From positions 496,001-560,000 of the forward strand of contig JAQJZZ010000008.1 in assembly GCA_030077755.1 (NCBI GenBank): a stretch of 64,000 nt of DNA. The letters run 5' to 3'. Position numbers and translations under genes: made by a program. Shown in pieces: positions 1 to 9,465 of this stretch (positions are counted from its first letter, which is position 1; each line of letters begins with the position of its first letter). The notes below the pieces were generated by a model. That model saw only the letters and a list, made by a program, of their open reading frames with translations, searched no databases and was not told the DNA's origin. This DNA comes from Filosporella fistucella. Its lineage: Eukaryota > Ascomycota > Leotiomycetes > Helotiales.

Positions 1-502
1 GAAACAAAAAGACCGCGTCCGAGATAAATCCAAGGACTCCAGAAGTGGTGTCGAGAAACGAGCTGTCAAACTCATTGAGCTAGGACCTCGGATGAAATTG
101 CGTATGACCAAGGTAGAAGAAGGTGTCTGTAATGGTAAAATCATGTGGCATGAATATATCCACAAGACTAAAGAGGAAATGAAAGAGTTAGACAAGAAGT
201 GGGAGAAGAGGAGGCAGGAGAAAGAGGCCAGAAAGAAGATCCAGAAGGAGAATGTTGAGAAGAAGAAGAAAGCTAAAGGCTTAGGATCTAAAAAGGACGG
301 CGAAGAAGAAGAGGAGGATGACGAAGATGAGATGGATGTTGATGAGTGGGGTAAGGTTTTTTTCCCCCAATATCGACGGCGTATACTAACTTCTGATATA
401 GATTCTGAGGGCTTAGCTGGGGATGGGGAGATGCAACTGAACGAGGAGATGGAGGAGAAGGGGGAGTGGGAAGATCAGAAAGAGGAGATAGCCGCTGGTT
501 GA
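1..502 (+). CDS. SSF1: Ribosome-biogenesis Brix-domain protein SSF1/Peter Pan, 3' end only
   Basis: The window opens inside this gene. The frame is open from base 2 with no start codon of its own, so the true start lies upstream. Two exons are visible, 1-350 and 402-502, with a 51-nt intron at 351-401 (GTAAGG...ATATAG). The readable product has the typical end of a Brix domain (a run reading KLIELGPRMKLRMTKVEEG). A basic segment rich in Lys/Glu (HKTKEEMKELDKKWEKRR) and an acidic tail follow. In yeast and animals Ssf1/Ppan binds the 60S pre-ribosome in the nucleolus and acts in 27S pre-rRNA processing. The basic tail after the Brix core favours SSF1 over other Brix proteins such as Rpf1 or Imp4. 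The intron length is a multiple of three and has no stop, so retention would not break the frame. The family is clear; the exact member is inferred. Confidence 0.85.
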   Translation, partial: KQKDRVRDKSKDSRSGVEKRAVKLIELGPRMKLRMTKVEEGVCNGKIMWHEYIHKTKEEMKELDKKWEKRRQEKEARKKIQKENVEKKKKAKGLGSKKDGEEEEEDDEDEMDVDEWGKVFFPQYRRRILTSDIDSEGLAGDGEMQLNEEMEEKGEWEDQKEEIAAG

Positions 503-1448
503 ACTTACCGCAAGAAAATCAAGGTCCGATTTTTCACTGCGTCCAAGTAGCTCCATCACAGACCCGTTTGCAACCTGTGATTTGCCCACTTATCCAAGCT
601 GCATATCAATAGGAAATGGGTTATTGAAGCCATTGAACTAGGTACAAGGACCAAAAGCTCTTCATATTCAATTCCAGAAAGACCCTGAATATTGACATGT
701 AGGACCGGAAATCCAAAACTTGATTTAAGTACAGAATTTCTCTCTTTGTCATCCACTAGTCTTTTTGATTTCCTAGGCAGCAGGCCAAGAACAGGACAAT
801 ATCGTTCGTGCAGATCACAGGGAATTATTATACATGTGCTTAGCACTCGAAGCTCAAAACTCTAGCGAAGAAATTCTGTCTTGAAGGAATTCCGTTACGA
901 GAGCGGCATGGTTTATACGGAGAATCACGAGGTAGCACGCTCGAAACTGGACAATACGAATATCTAATCTCATGAGTATCAAGCATATGGACATCTGAAT
1001 TGCTCAATTCAGAATCTCATTTCATTTTGTCTGTAGATTGCTAACTTTTTCTACACTCTGGATACTTATATTCTAACGCTCTCTTGTGATGCAATCTTAT
1101 AACCCCTTAAGGTGATCGGAACACCGGCTGAGGCGATAATATTGAAACGGTCGGATCAGCGATTGAGCCAGTAAGATAATCAGAGGGGAAACTCTAATGT
1201 GCTGAACATTACAGAATTATGAGATGCAACTACCCCGCATTACTCCATACTTTTCTAGATGAAACAATTTCACCAGGAACGTGGACCGGCACACAGGCAT
1301 CAGTATGCCGCCTAAATGAATTGAAGGCTATCGGTGAAAATATATATTGCCTATATCGAAAGTGGCAATAACATATATATATGACCCCATGATGATCCAA
1401 ACAAGTGGGACATTTCCTTCTGCGTATTTTTCGAAGTAATCCAAACTC
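503..1448. other. Intergenic region between SSF1 and the GH7 gene
   Basis: I see no convincing gene here. A minus-strand open frame at 556-846 begins with GTG and has weak resemblance to the linker region of HET-type proteins, but it has no partner exons. The last 100 bases are AT-rich and carry the likely promoter of the GH7 gene. Confidence 0.5.
1374..1382 (+). promoter_or_regulatory. TATA-like element of the GH7 gene
   Basis: An alternating TA run lies about 70 nt upstream of the ATG at 1449, a usual distance for a fungal TATA box. Position and sequence are the only evidence. Confidence 0.4.
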
Positions 1449-2519
1449 ATGTCTTCCAAATTATCTGTCGCAGGCCTCCTTCTGGCTTTTTTGAGCTCTA
1501 TCCCAGGTGTTCAGAGCGCTGAAGCATGGCCTCCGCTACCAACATGGAAATGTACTACTTCAGGCGGCTGCGTCCAGCAGAACACCTCCATCGTACTTGA
1601 TACAGACTCCAAATTCGCCAAAGGAGCTGCTGGTTCCAGAACTGCAGCTGATTACGCAGCAATGGGTGTTTCCACGTCCGGAAATGCTTTAACTCTCTAT
1701 CACTACGTCAAAAGTGGAAACGGTCTGACCAATGCCTCTCCTCGAGTGTATCTGCTAGGAGCTGACGGGAAATACGTCCTGATGAATCTCCTCAATCAAG
1801 AACAATCCGTAGACGTCGATCTCTCAGCTCTCCCTTGTGGTGAAAACGGTGCTTTCTACCTCTCCGAGATGGCAGCTGATGGCAGAGGGAATGCGGGAGC
1901 TGGGAACGGATACTGTGATGCTCAATGTCAAGGCTATTGCTGCAATGAAATGGATATCCTCGAAGCAAATTCGCAAGCTACCGCTCTCACTCCGCATCCT
2001 TGCAAGGGAAACTCTTGCGATAAAGGAGGCTGTGGATATAATCCTTATGCGAGTGGCCAAAAAGGATTCTGGGGACCTGGAAAGACGGTTGACACAAGCA
2101 AACCGTTTACGGTGGTAACACAATTCCCTGCTAATGGAGGAAAACTGTCTTCGATCAAGAGAATTTATTACCAGAATGGACGACAGATCAGTGGTGGTGG
2201 GACGATTTCTGCTTGTGGATCTGAAGGGACGTATGGTGGACTTACGGGGATGGGTCAATCTTTAGGACGCGGAAGTGAGTATATTCAGCTCAATAAGGGA
2301 ATTCATTTATTTGAAGAAGCTGACATACAAATAGTGGTGTTGGCAATGAGTATCTGGAACGATGCAGCACAACAGATGGCATGGCTCGACTCGGGTGCCA
2401 ATGGACCTTGTACCACTGGCCAGGGTACGCCAGCCAATATCCAGTCTAAGTATCCCGATACTCATGTCGTATTTTCGAATATCCGATGGGGTGACATTGG
2501 GTCAACTACCAAGTCTTGA
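1449..2519 (+). CDS. Secreted GH7 endoglucanase-type cellulase, loop-reduced
   Basis: Two exons, 1449-2274 and 2335-2519; the 60-nt intron 2275-2334 restores the conserved run [14 protein letters not shown]. The spliced protein is 336 aa. Residues 1-23 form a signal peptide. The GH7 core runs to the end, with the catalytic signature [11 protein letters not shown]: Glu167 (nucleophile), Asp169 and Glu172 (acid/base). Conserved blocks [20 protein letters not shown] and [18 protein letters not shown] are intact. GH7 enzymes cut internal beta-1,4 bonds of cellulose or related glucans outside the cell. There is no carbohydrate-binding module or linker. Compared with Trichoderma Cel7B, about 20 residues with several cysteines are missing after the first beta-strand, and the insert between CDAQC and GYCC is absent. 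The usual Trp-rich stretch is replaced by [15 protein letters not shown] (not EMDIWE) and the short length favour an endoglucanase over a cellobiohydrolase. Activity is not certain. Confidence 0.9.
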   Translation: MSSKLSVAGLLLAFLSSIPGVQSAEAWPPLPTWKCTTSGGCVQQNTSIVLDTDSKFAKGAAGSRTAADYAAMGVSTSGNALTLYHYVKSGNGLTNASPRVYLLGADGKYVLMNLLNQEQSVDVDLSALPCGENGAFYLSEMAADGRGNAGAGNGYCDAQCQGYCCNEMDILEANSQATALTPHPCKGNSCDKGGCGYNPYASGQKGFWGPGKTVDTSKPFTVVTQFPANGGKLSSIKRIYYQNGRQISGGGTISACGSEGTYGGLTGMGQSLGRGSEYIQLNKGIHLFEEADIQIVVLAMSIWNDAAQQMAWLDSGANGPCTTGQGTPANIQSKYPDTHVVFSNIRWGDIGSTTKS

Positions 2520-2745
2520 ATACCGAGTCGAGCCGTACATAAACTGGAAAGGAATAAAGGGAGAACTTCGGGATGTTATTCATTCCCATCGTTCTGGGAA
2601 AGGTAGTTTATCTTGATGTATCTACTTAAAAGCATTGTATATACTTGCTATGAAGATGATTTTTACATTTCTTTGTATACACTATGTGATACATCAACTA
2701 AATGGGGGAGTGGCACTTTGTTAAGTGATGTCACATTTTAGTACA

Positions 2746-3210
2746 GGCCCCTCTAACTTACAATCCGCCATAACCCTCTAAGTCCCAAGTCGATTAACGC
2801 ATAACTTGATTATGCTACGTCCGCTTCTTATGCACTCTCGCTAAGCCGCCCCTCTATATAACTCCCCGTTTAGAGTTTTATATCCTGCCTCTTCCTCGTC
2901 CCCTCTTTTCCTTCTTTTCCTTTAACATAGGCGCAAGGTAGATAGAGAGGAATAGGAAAGGAGGGTAGGAAGATAGAACATGAAGAGAGAGAGAGCAAGG
3001 AGGAACAAGAAGGAGCAAGAAGAAGGAGCAAGAAGAGGGAGTAGCAAAACTATTTGCTATAATTAATTCTATAGTTAAATCAATTACTACTACTCTAAAC
3101 ATTTGTAGAATTAGCCGCTATCTATCATCAAGTTTTACGTCGATTATAAGATTAAAAATAGATTTTGTACGGACTTAGATGGTTATGGTGAATTGTAAGT
3201 TATGGTGGCC
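2746..3210. mobile_element. MITE-like element, copy 1 (about 465 bp)
   Basis: The ends are imperfect terminal inverted repeats of about 40 bp. The left end (2746-2786) contains TAACTTACAATCCGCCATAA then CCCTCTAAGT. The right end (3171-3210) carries the reverse complement with a few changes. The inside has no coding capacity: a pyrimidine-rich block (about 2885-2925) followed by a purine-rich block (2940-3045). The sub-terminal right side, read in reverse, matches the left sub-terminal side of the element at 55976-56546 (shared GTACAAAATC and ATCGACGTAAAAC). The two are therefore the same family in opposite orientation. A target-site duplication is not clear. The transposase family cannot be named from this sequence. 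Confidence 0.75.
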
Positions 3211-3444
3211 CGTATTTGAATCTATCTTGGAAACGTGAATGCTGCTTAAACAATGCCAGCACACCAGAACACTTTTATTATTACTGATATAAAATCTGCG
3301 TCCATTACAACCTTGTCTCTACTCTCTCCTCGCCATTTTCTTACTATCTTGTATGTTATCTCACAAGTCAAGTCTGTACTCGCTTTCATGTACGGCTACT
3401 TTTAATCCTCTTGATTTGGTTTGAGGGTAGTACGGAGCTGGTTG

Positions 3445-4222
3445 CTAATACTCACATTTCTTGAAATTCAATAAATCAGAACCAAGTTTATACGAATACT
3501 CCGATTTTGTCAGCTGCCTCCGTTTCCCAAAATTCATAACTTTGTGCCCGCCAGATCCATACCCTGGCCAGATGCTCTCATCTTGAGGAGTCGGTTGACC
3601 GAAACGAACAAAATTGACGATGGTTTCTTGTTTGAATGATGCGAGTGTCTCATCTACATGGCCGAATGGAGATGGAGAAGGGTAGTATTATTGACCAGAG
3701 TTAGAACTATAGTTCAGTCAGGTGTTTATAGTATGTTAGGGAAGAACATACCGTGTACACGACATCAGATCCATGCACAGCAGGTAAGGCGTTGAAGACA
3801 TCTTTATATGTAGGGACGGGATATCCTGGATCTACTGAGATAGTAGGCGTTGCACTGAATAGCAATATCCTGTTATGCCAGGTTCAGCTAGCAGCCATGA
3901 AAGTACAGATACTGATTATACACACATCTAAGAAGTCTGACACATCTAATAACTTCTCTTGCGCAGTAGTCCATGAGAACGAAGTGACACGATATGCAGA
4001 AGCAACATACGACAACACATCTTGGGCAATCTGTGGGTACAATTTCTTTCTATGATCCAGTGGCGCTGTTGTTGACCTAACCCACGGGGCGTGAAGAGCG
4101 ATCCGCCAAATTTGGTATATCTTAGAAGCAGGAGTATGCCTTGATGGTAATTTCGGGCAGTCTGCTAGGGAACTATCTCTTGAACCGCCACAGTCAAAGA
4201 ATATGCAACTGAGATTGACCAC
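3445..4222 (-). pseudogene. Relic of a type-B carboxylesterase/lipase, C-terminal half
   Basis: Read on the minus strand, this stretch gives short esterase-like blocks in different frames. A 4222-3920 part contains LLDVSDFLDVC, like the SDxxFxC region of type-B esterases. Next comes PGYPVPTYKDVFNALPAVHG followed by SDVVYT, resembling the region of the catalytic His. The last block is FKQETIVNFVRFGQPTP then WPGYGSGGHKVMNFG, the usual C-terminal motif. The blocks are interrupted by a TAA at 3688-3690 and a frame change; one intron (about 3705-3750) still looks spliceable. The nucleophile elbow GESAG is not present, so the N-terminal half is gone. It ends head to head with the NRPS-like relic. 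Assignment rests on motif recognition only and is moderate. Confidence 0.45.
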
Positions 4223-5780
4223 CTCTACGAAAAATTAGAAACGGCTTACGGTGACAGAGAACAGTATGATACAAGGACTGTCGAGAATCTTCGGAAAAGT
4301 ATCCAAGCTACAGCCATTGAAGTCGCTAGACCTGATAGCTTTTAGGGCACTGAAGATCTGTTCGCAGCGAAAGTAGACTCATTGCAAGTTTTGAACCTGC
4401 AAAAACTACTGCAGGCAGGTCTAAGTCTCCGCGAAGGGGTTGATTCGAAGCTCATATACTCAAATCCCACCATCGAGTCCTTATCAAGAGCTGTCTGGGG
4501 GATCTTTCACTCTGGTAAATCTACATCTTCCGTTTCATCATTCAGTTCCATGACTTCGGTGTTCGAAAATTATACTCAAAACTTGCCCATACAACTCATC
4601 AGGATTGCAAGAGTCATTTTGACGGGAAGCACTGGGTCCCTTGGCTCGTATCTACTCGATACGTCGATGGACGGCAAACATGTTACAAAGGATTGGTCTT
4701 TGAACAGATCCCAAGATGCCCAAGACAAAAAGGAGAAGAATAGTAGGGAAAGAGGACTTCGAACGGATTGGGAAGCCAGCAGTGTTCACTTCCTTAAGGC
4801 AGATCTTTCGAAGCCATTCCTTGACTTGTCTGAGAACGACTACCATGCAGTATTGATAAATGAGACTCATATCATACGCAAGTCTCCTAAATATCCCGAT
4901 ATGGTAGACTAATACTACCACAGATAACAAGTGGAACGTCGACTTCAAAGTCCCTCTCTCCTCCTTCGAGCCCAATATTCGCGGCATCCGCCGTCTCATC
5001 AACTTTTCGTCTATGTCTGCAAATGCCGCTAAGATCCTTTTCATCTCTTCTATTAGTAGTGTGCTCAACTGGAACAAGGTGGGCCCAGTGCCTGAAGAAG
5101 TCATTGGAGAATCCACGATAGCTGGAATGGGGTACGGAGAGTCGAAGCTCGTATCTGAGAATATCCTGGGTGAAGGGGCAAAACACGGCATTCCTGCCTG
5201 ATATTGCTAGAGTTGGACAGATCGCTGGTCAGTACCCAGAGGAGATAAAAGCTGCTGGAGTTTGCAAGAATGGCTACCTACAGTAAGCTGCCCAAATGAT
5301 TCTATGCAATCGAGAACACTTTTGACTAACAGCCTGAATAGATCTTCAGACCATCAGCGGAGCTCTTGGTTTTACACTCTGATCTAGGCAGCATGAATAT
5401 AATCGAATGGAACCCCGTTGATACTCTCTCTAAAATAATCGTCGAATTGACACTTCGGCCATCTTCCAACGCTGCACAACTGTACCATCTCGATAACCTG
5501 CATATTACAAGGTGGGAGACTCTGCTACCCCAAGTACAAGGCAGGCTCTTAGAAAACCTTAGCACAAAGTTTCGGATTGTTCCCTGGAAGGGGTGGGTCG
5601 AAGCTTTGAGAAAAGCTGGAACAGATAATAGTGGGTATAAATTGCTAGATTTCTTTGAGGAGGTAGGAAGAGCCGGAAAGTAGGTGCAGTTTGAGACAAA
5701 AGAAGCACAGAATGGGAGTTCCGAGATGAAGAAGTTGAAAGCCGTGGATGGAGCTATGGATGCAGCAATGTGGTTTGAGA
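4184..5780 (+). pseudogene. Relic of an NRPS-like (A-PCP-reductase) gene; adenylation domain lost
   Basis: Only the C-terminal two thirds of a fungal NRPS-like reductase can be read. First is the A-PCP linker (ATEIDHLYEKLE) and an in-frame TAG near 4344. The carrier domain follows with its phosphopantetheine Ser in VDSLQVLNL (about 4373-4400). The thioester-reductase domain begins VILTGSTGSLGSYLLD (Rossmann NAD(P)H motif, from about 4614). It continues in other frames with LSSFEPNIRGIRRLINFS, ILFISSISSV and the catalytic MGYGESK (about 5130-5150), then WNPVDTLSKIIVEL (about 5410) and the C-terminal end. Breaks are the TAG, a frameshift near 4890-4930, another at about 5200 (GIPA then DIARVGQIAGQYPE), and an in-frame TAG at 5681-5683 with homology continuing behind it. 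Such enzymes activate and reduce carboxylic or amino acids in secondary metabolism. This copy cannot make a product. Confidence 0.72.
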
Positions 5781-7496
5781 GCAATTTGATGCCAACCGAT
5801 CTGGGATTCAGATGGCAATTTAGGCTGAGCGCGAGAGTATTCCTCGCGGGAAGGAAAATGTTGAGAGTACGATTGAGATGGTTTGGGTTGCCTAGTTCAA
5901 GTGTTACTCGCACAAGCTGGAGGAGACTATGACCAACAGCCCGGAGCCTCGATAAATTGGAATTCCTTCCACGTATCATCTGACAAGGTGTATTCATTCT
6001 TGGTAGCCTCCTGAAGTAGCTGCGCAAGATGACAACCGGTTTTTTTCTCCATGGTACCACAAATGTAAGCTCAAAAGTCGGCAAGGCATGCCGAAGGATC
6101 GACGTAAGGAACAATAAAGCTGCATTGCCAACAAACCTGGCAATAATTTCAAGCAAGGGGATAATTGGTGTCCCAAGGGAAGCTCAATGTTTGCAATCCT
6201 TTGACCGAAGACAACTCAGCTGAGGTTTAGATGAATCTTACACCGACGTTTTCGGCAGTTGCGTCCTAAAAGCAATGCATCTACACCTGTATGTCTAAAG
6301 ATACGAGAAACACTTCAAAGTCCCGCCCGAAAGACAATAGATTCAGGCTTCCAACAAACTAAAAAGTAACTCTAAGACCCAATAATTCCCATTGTCAAGA
6401 AGCTAGTTCCAAATCCTTATGCGGGGTAGCTTTTCACCTCCTCAAGTTCATGGTGTGGTATGTGGTGAGACATGTCACGTGCGCTTACCCAGCCACCACC
6501 AAAAGTTAAAAATAATCCTGACGAGCAAGAATGCGACACAGCCCTATGGCACTTTCCAACCACTCAAGTCAAACATCAACAGCCTGATTCTCACCGGTCG
6601 TGAGCTTCAGGCATGATGTTGATGTGTTGGTGGTGGCCTTGTTGATGGCTTGCTCCTCCACGTTTTTCGGAGATGATTATTCTGCCTCGAGGCTGAAGGA
6701 ATTTGGTGTGTGGGGAGGATCAATAGATAAAGAAGATATTTTTGGAAAGATTTAAGGTTAGGCTTTTTGGGTTTTTGGGAAATGAGGGCGATGTGATGAT
6801 GTGATGGTCAAAATGCGGTTCCACGTGACTATGATGGGAATGGACTCAGTTGATAACAAATTTGGCGATTGTGGTCGAAAGACCATGCCCAGAAGACAAA
6901 AGCTGCACGAGAATCTGATCAGTACAAGTCGACAGATTATTCCGCAATCTGAAGTCTGAAGTGATAAATTAGCAGCAATTTTAAGGTTCATATGAAGCTG
7001 AAAGCGATGCATATTGCTGCGACTATCGTTACTACCCAATGAAAAATCAAAAGTAACAAATTATGTCACCTCATTAACATCAGACACATCATTCTCATTT
7101 TTCAGGTGCTGACATCCTGAGCCCGAACCTTGAAGGAACGAAGCTCGACCGACACTCTGCCTGTCAGCCCGGTACTAAGCAGTCAGATGCGAGGCTGTGA
7201 GGCGGGGCACAGTCTGGGCGAAGAATGAGATGCGGCTGGATCACGATGTCTTGGAAGGCCACAATCCCGAAAATAGGTGCCAATGTAAATGATATCGTGA
7301 GTTAAGACTTGAATGATTCGGTATATAAGGATGCGTTGTATCCGCCGAAAATACTTTCTTCATTCCATCATCAGCTTCTACATCTTCATCAACAGTCTTC
7401 GCTCTACAACAATCAACAACTACTTCAATCTTCAACTTTCTTCTATATACCACGCTTCTTTTCTCAACTTTTCAAGTTTCAATACCAACAATCAAA
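5781..7496. other. Gene-free stretch before the But2-domain gene
   Basis: The beginning may still hold degraded downstream sequence of the NRPS-like relic. The remaining frames are short, start with non-ATG codons and show no recognisable family. The last 180 bases are the promoter and 5' leader of the next gene. Confidence 0.5.
7322..7328 (+). promoter_or_regulatory. TATA box of the But2-domain gene
   Basis: A clean TATATAA lies about 170 nt upstream of the ATG at 7497. The leader between is CT/CA-rich with a CAATCAAA context before the ATG, as in strongly expressed fungal genes. Confidence 0.5.
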
Positions 7497-8069
7497 ATGC
7501 AGTTCACCACCGCAACCATTGCCGCTGCCTTTTTGGCCCTCACTTCCGCAGCCCCAACTCCATCAGCAGCACCAACATACTGGGCTCCCTCAACCGGTTC
7601 TGTGATTGTCCCCAAGACCATCTCCCAATACTCTGTCTGGAGCGGCGCAGTGGCCTATAACGCACAATACGGCAAGATCTTCAAGAACGGCCGAACCACC
7701 GACATCACCACCCTCATGACGTTCGAGATCCCAGCCGCCGCTCAAGGCAAGACCTGCCAATTCCACTTCTTCCTCGATGCCTACTCTACTCTTTCAGGCA
7801 CAGGCACATTCGATATCTTCACTAGCTTGGCACCTGCTACCCAGAGCACAACCACCTGGCCATCAGGAAACTTGAGAGATCAACATGCTGGCCGCATGCA
7901 AGCTCACAAGGATTCTGAGGCTACTTACGTTGCTGGCTTCCCAAATGCCGCTCAAAGCTTCCCCTGCCCATACGGACACATCCTCGCTGGAGAGTTGGTT
8001 GGTGCTGGTGATGCACTCGATATTGAGTGGGATGAGTACTCTGCTGGTGCTTACATCTCTTACTACTAG
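7497..8069 (+). CDS. Small secreted But2-like domain protein
   Basis: Single exon, 190 aa. Residues 1-18 form a signal peptide (hydrophobic core IAAAFLALTSA), so the product is probably secreted. The rest resembles the fungal 'ubiquitin 3 binding protein But2 C-terminal' domain (PF09792). It has the runs YGKIFKNGRTTDITTLMTFE, GKTCQFHFFLD, GTFDIFTSLAPA, then PCPYG and GDALDIEWDEY at the end. The family is common in secreted proteins of plant-associated and saprotrophic ascomycetes, and its biochemical role is not established. There are two cysteines, one in GKTC and one in PCPYG, which could form a disulphide. The G+C-rich codon choice and strong leader suggest high expression (inference). The domain name comes from motif memory, not a search. 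Confidence 0.75.
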   Translation: MQFTTATIAAAFLALTSAAPTPSAAPTYWAPSTGSVIVPKTISQYSVWSGAVAYNAQYGKIFKNGRTTDITTLMTFEIPAAAQGKTCQFHFFLDAYSTLSGTGTFDIFTSLAPATQSTTTWPSGNLRDQHAGRMQAHKDSEATYVAGFPNAAQSFPCPYGHILAGELVGAGDALDIEWDEYSAGAYISYY

Positions 8070-9465
8070 AGCACTGGCTTGAGTAATTTGAGGGGATTGG
8101 AAAAGTGTTTGGGGATTTCTTCTGTCTGCATCTGGTCTGTTTAGCATTGCATTGGTGTTTGGGGATAATGGGACACTCCTTAGATGGTGCATTGGTTGGG
8201 TTTAGAATAGTATTGGATATTATTATTAATGATATATCATTATCATACTCGAATTTCCTCAGTGACAAGTGATTTACTTGAGACTTTTCTACTGCCTGCT
8301 GCTTTGACGGACATATATAGCTTGAGCTCGCCAATAAGCGAGCCCCTGTCTGCATGAAAGGGGAACACTCACCTCAAAGTCAAGAACAGTTAGCGTGTTC
8401 ATAATCTTTTCACAAACATAAACTCAAGCATGATCCCGTACTTGTATACCACAGCTCTGGGACAGTTACCTGAATTTTGGAAACAACAAAGCATTATAAA
8501 ATCCATCGGTCAACATGATTTCAGCCAAACGCTTCTATTTCTGCACTCCTACCAGTACTCCTGCTACAAATGTACCTTTACTTGAGCTCTCAAATAGACA
8601 AGCCTCTAAATCAATTATATAATGACATCAACATGCTTTTTAGGGGCAGCTAGGGCAGATAAAATCCTTTGACAAACACGAATTCATCCAAAAGCCAATT
8701 GTCTTGCTCCTGCCACAAGTGTAGACTACCTAGAGCTCGCCAATAAGCGAGCCCCTATCACTACAAAAGAGGGCCATTCACTACAAAGTCTGGAACAATC
8801 AAGATGCGTGGATTGCATTACTAAAATAGGGGGTAGCCACGGGTGCAAACTGGACCATGTTTGTTAATCGAGCCCCTATTCTAGGGAAGGGGCGGGGATT
8901 CACCTCAATGTCGGCCATGATTGATGTCTGCGGCATCCATTGCAATTTTTGGTGTGAAGCAGAAGCGCATATTCCTGAACCTCTTCTACAGGCGCGGATA
9001 CTGAGACTTGTTAAGTTTTATCAACTGACATCTCAGCCACTGGACTGTCACATGACTTAGAACTGTCTGAGCCCACAGCTGTTCCACAGTTTTTAATCTC
9101 ATGACAGCCTTGCAGGACTTTCTGTACATCCTTTTTATCTAACAAAGAAACAAAACCGGGAGATTCAAGCCTTCAATTCAAAGTCTCGGACACCAATATA
9201 GGAGATCCGGTGCAAGTCATGCTCAGAATGAAGCGATTGGAAGAAGTCGCCCAGCCTTGCATAAGAGAACGCCCTACTTTCCTATTTAGGTGTCCGGGTT
9301 TTGGATCTCGCTAAAGATAAAGCCTCATGATTGCATGTATATCTTGTTCCTGTCTCGCTCAAACTCGTCCCTCGTGAACAAAAATTATCATTCTCGTAAT
9401 TAATTGACTGCGATCTGTTTTCAGCTACTCTAACCTCTGTGTGATTTTGACCAAAACCAATTATC
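8070..9465. repeat. Intergenic region with diverged direct repeats
   Basis: A 24-bp unit (GAGCTCGCCAATAAGCGAGC plus CCCT) occurs identically at 8324-8347 and 8733-8756. A decayed form is near 8585-8610 and a partial one (CGAGCCCCTATTC) near 8869. Each is followed after about 25-30 bases by a CACTCACCTCAAAGTC-like block (near 8370, 8771, 8903 and 9174). The spacing is 130-260 bp. The core GCTCGCCAATAAGCGAGC is itself a short inverted repeat (GCTCG...CGAGC). No coding frame runs through it. Confidence 0.6.

Noticed and set aside
556..846. Minus-strand frame with weak resemblance to a HET-protein linker
   Set aside because: It starts with GTG, has no HET motif and no exon partners. The resemblance is too slight.
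2275..2334. Reading through the GH7 intron, as the frame stays open
   Set aside because: Removing it restores the conserved [13 protein letters not shown], and GTGAGT...ATAG are normal splice sites.
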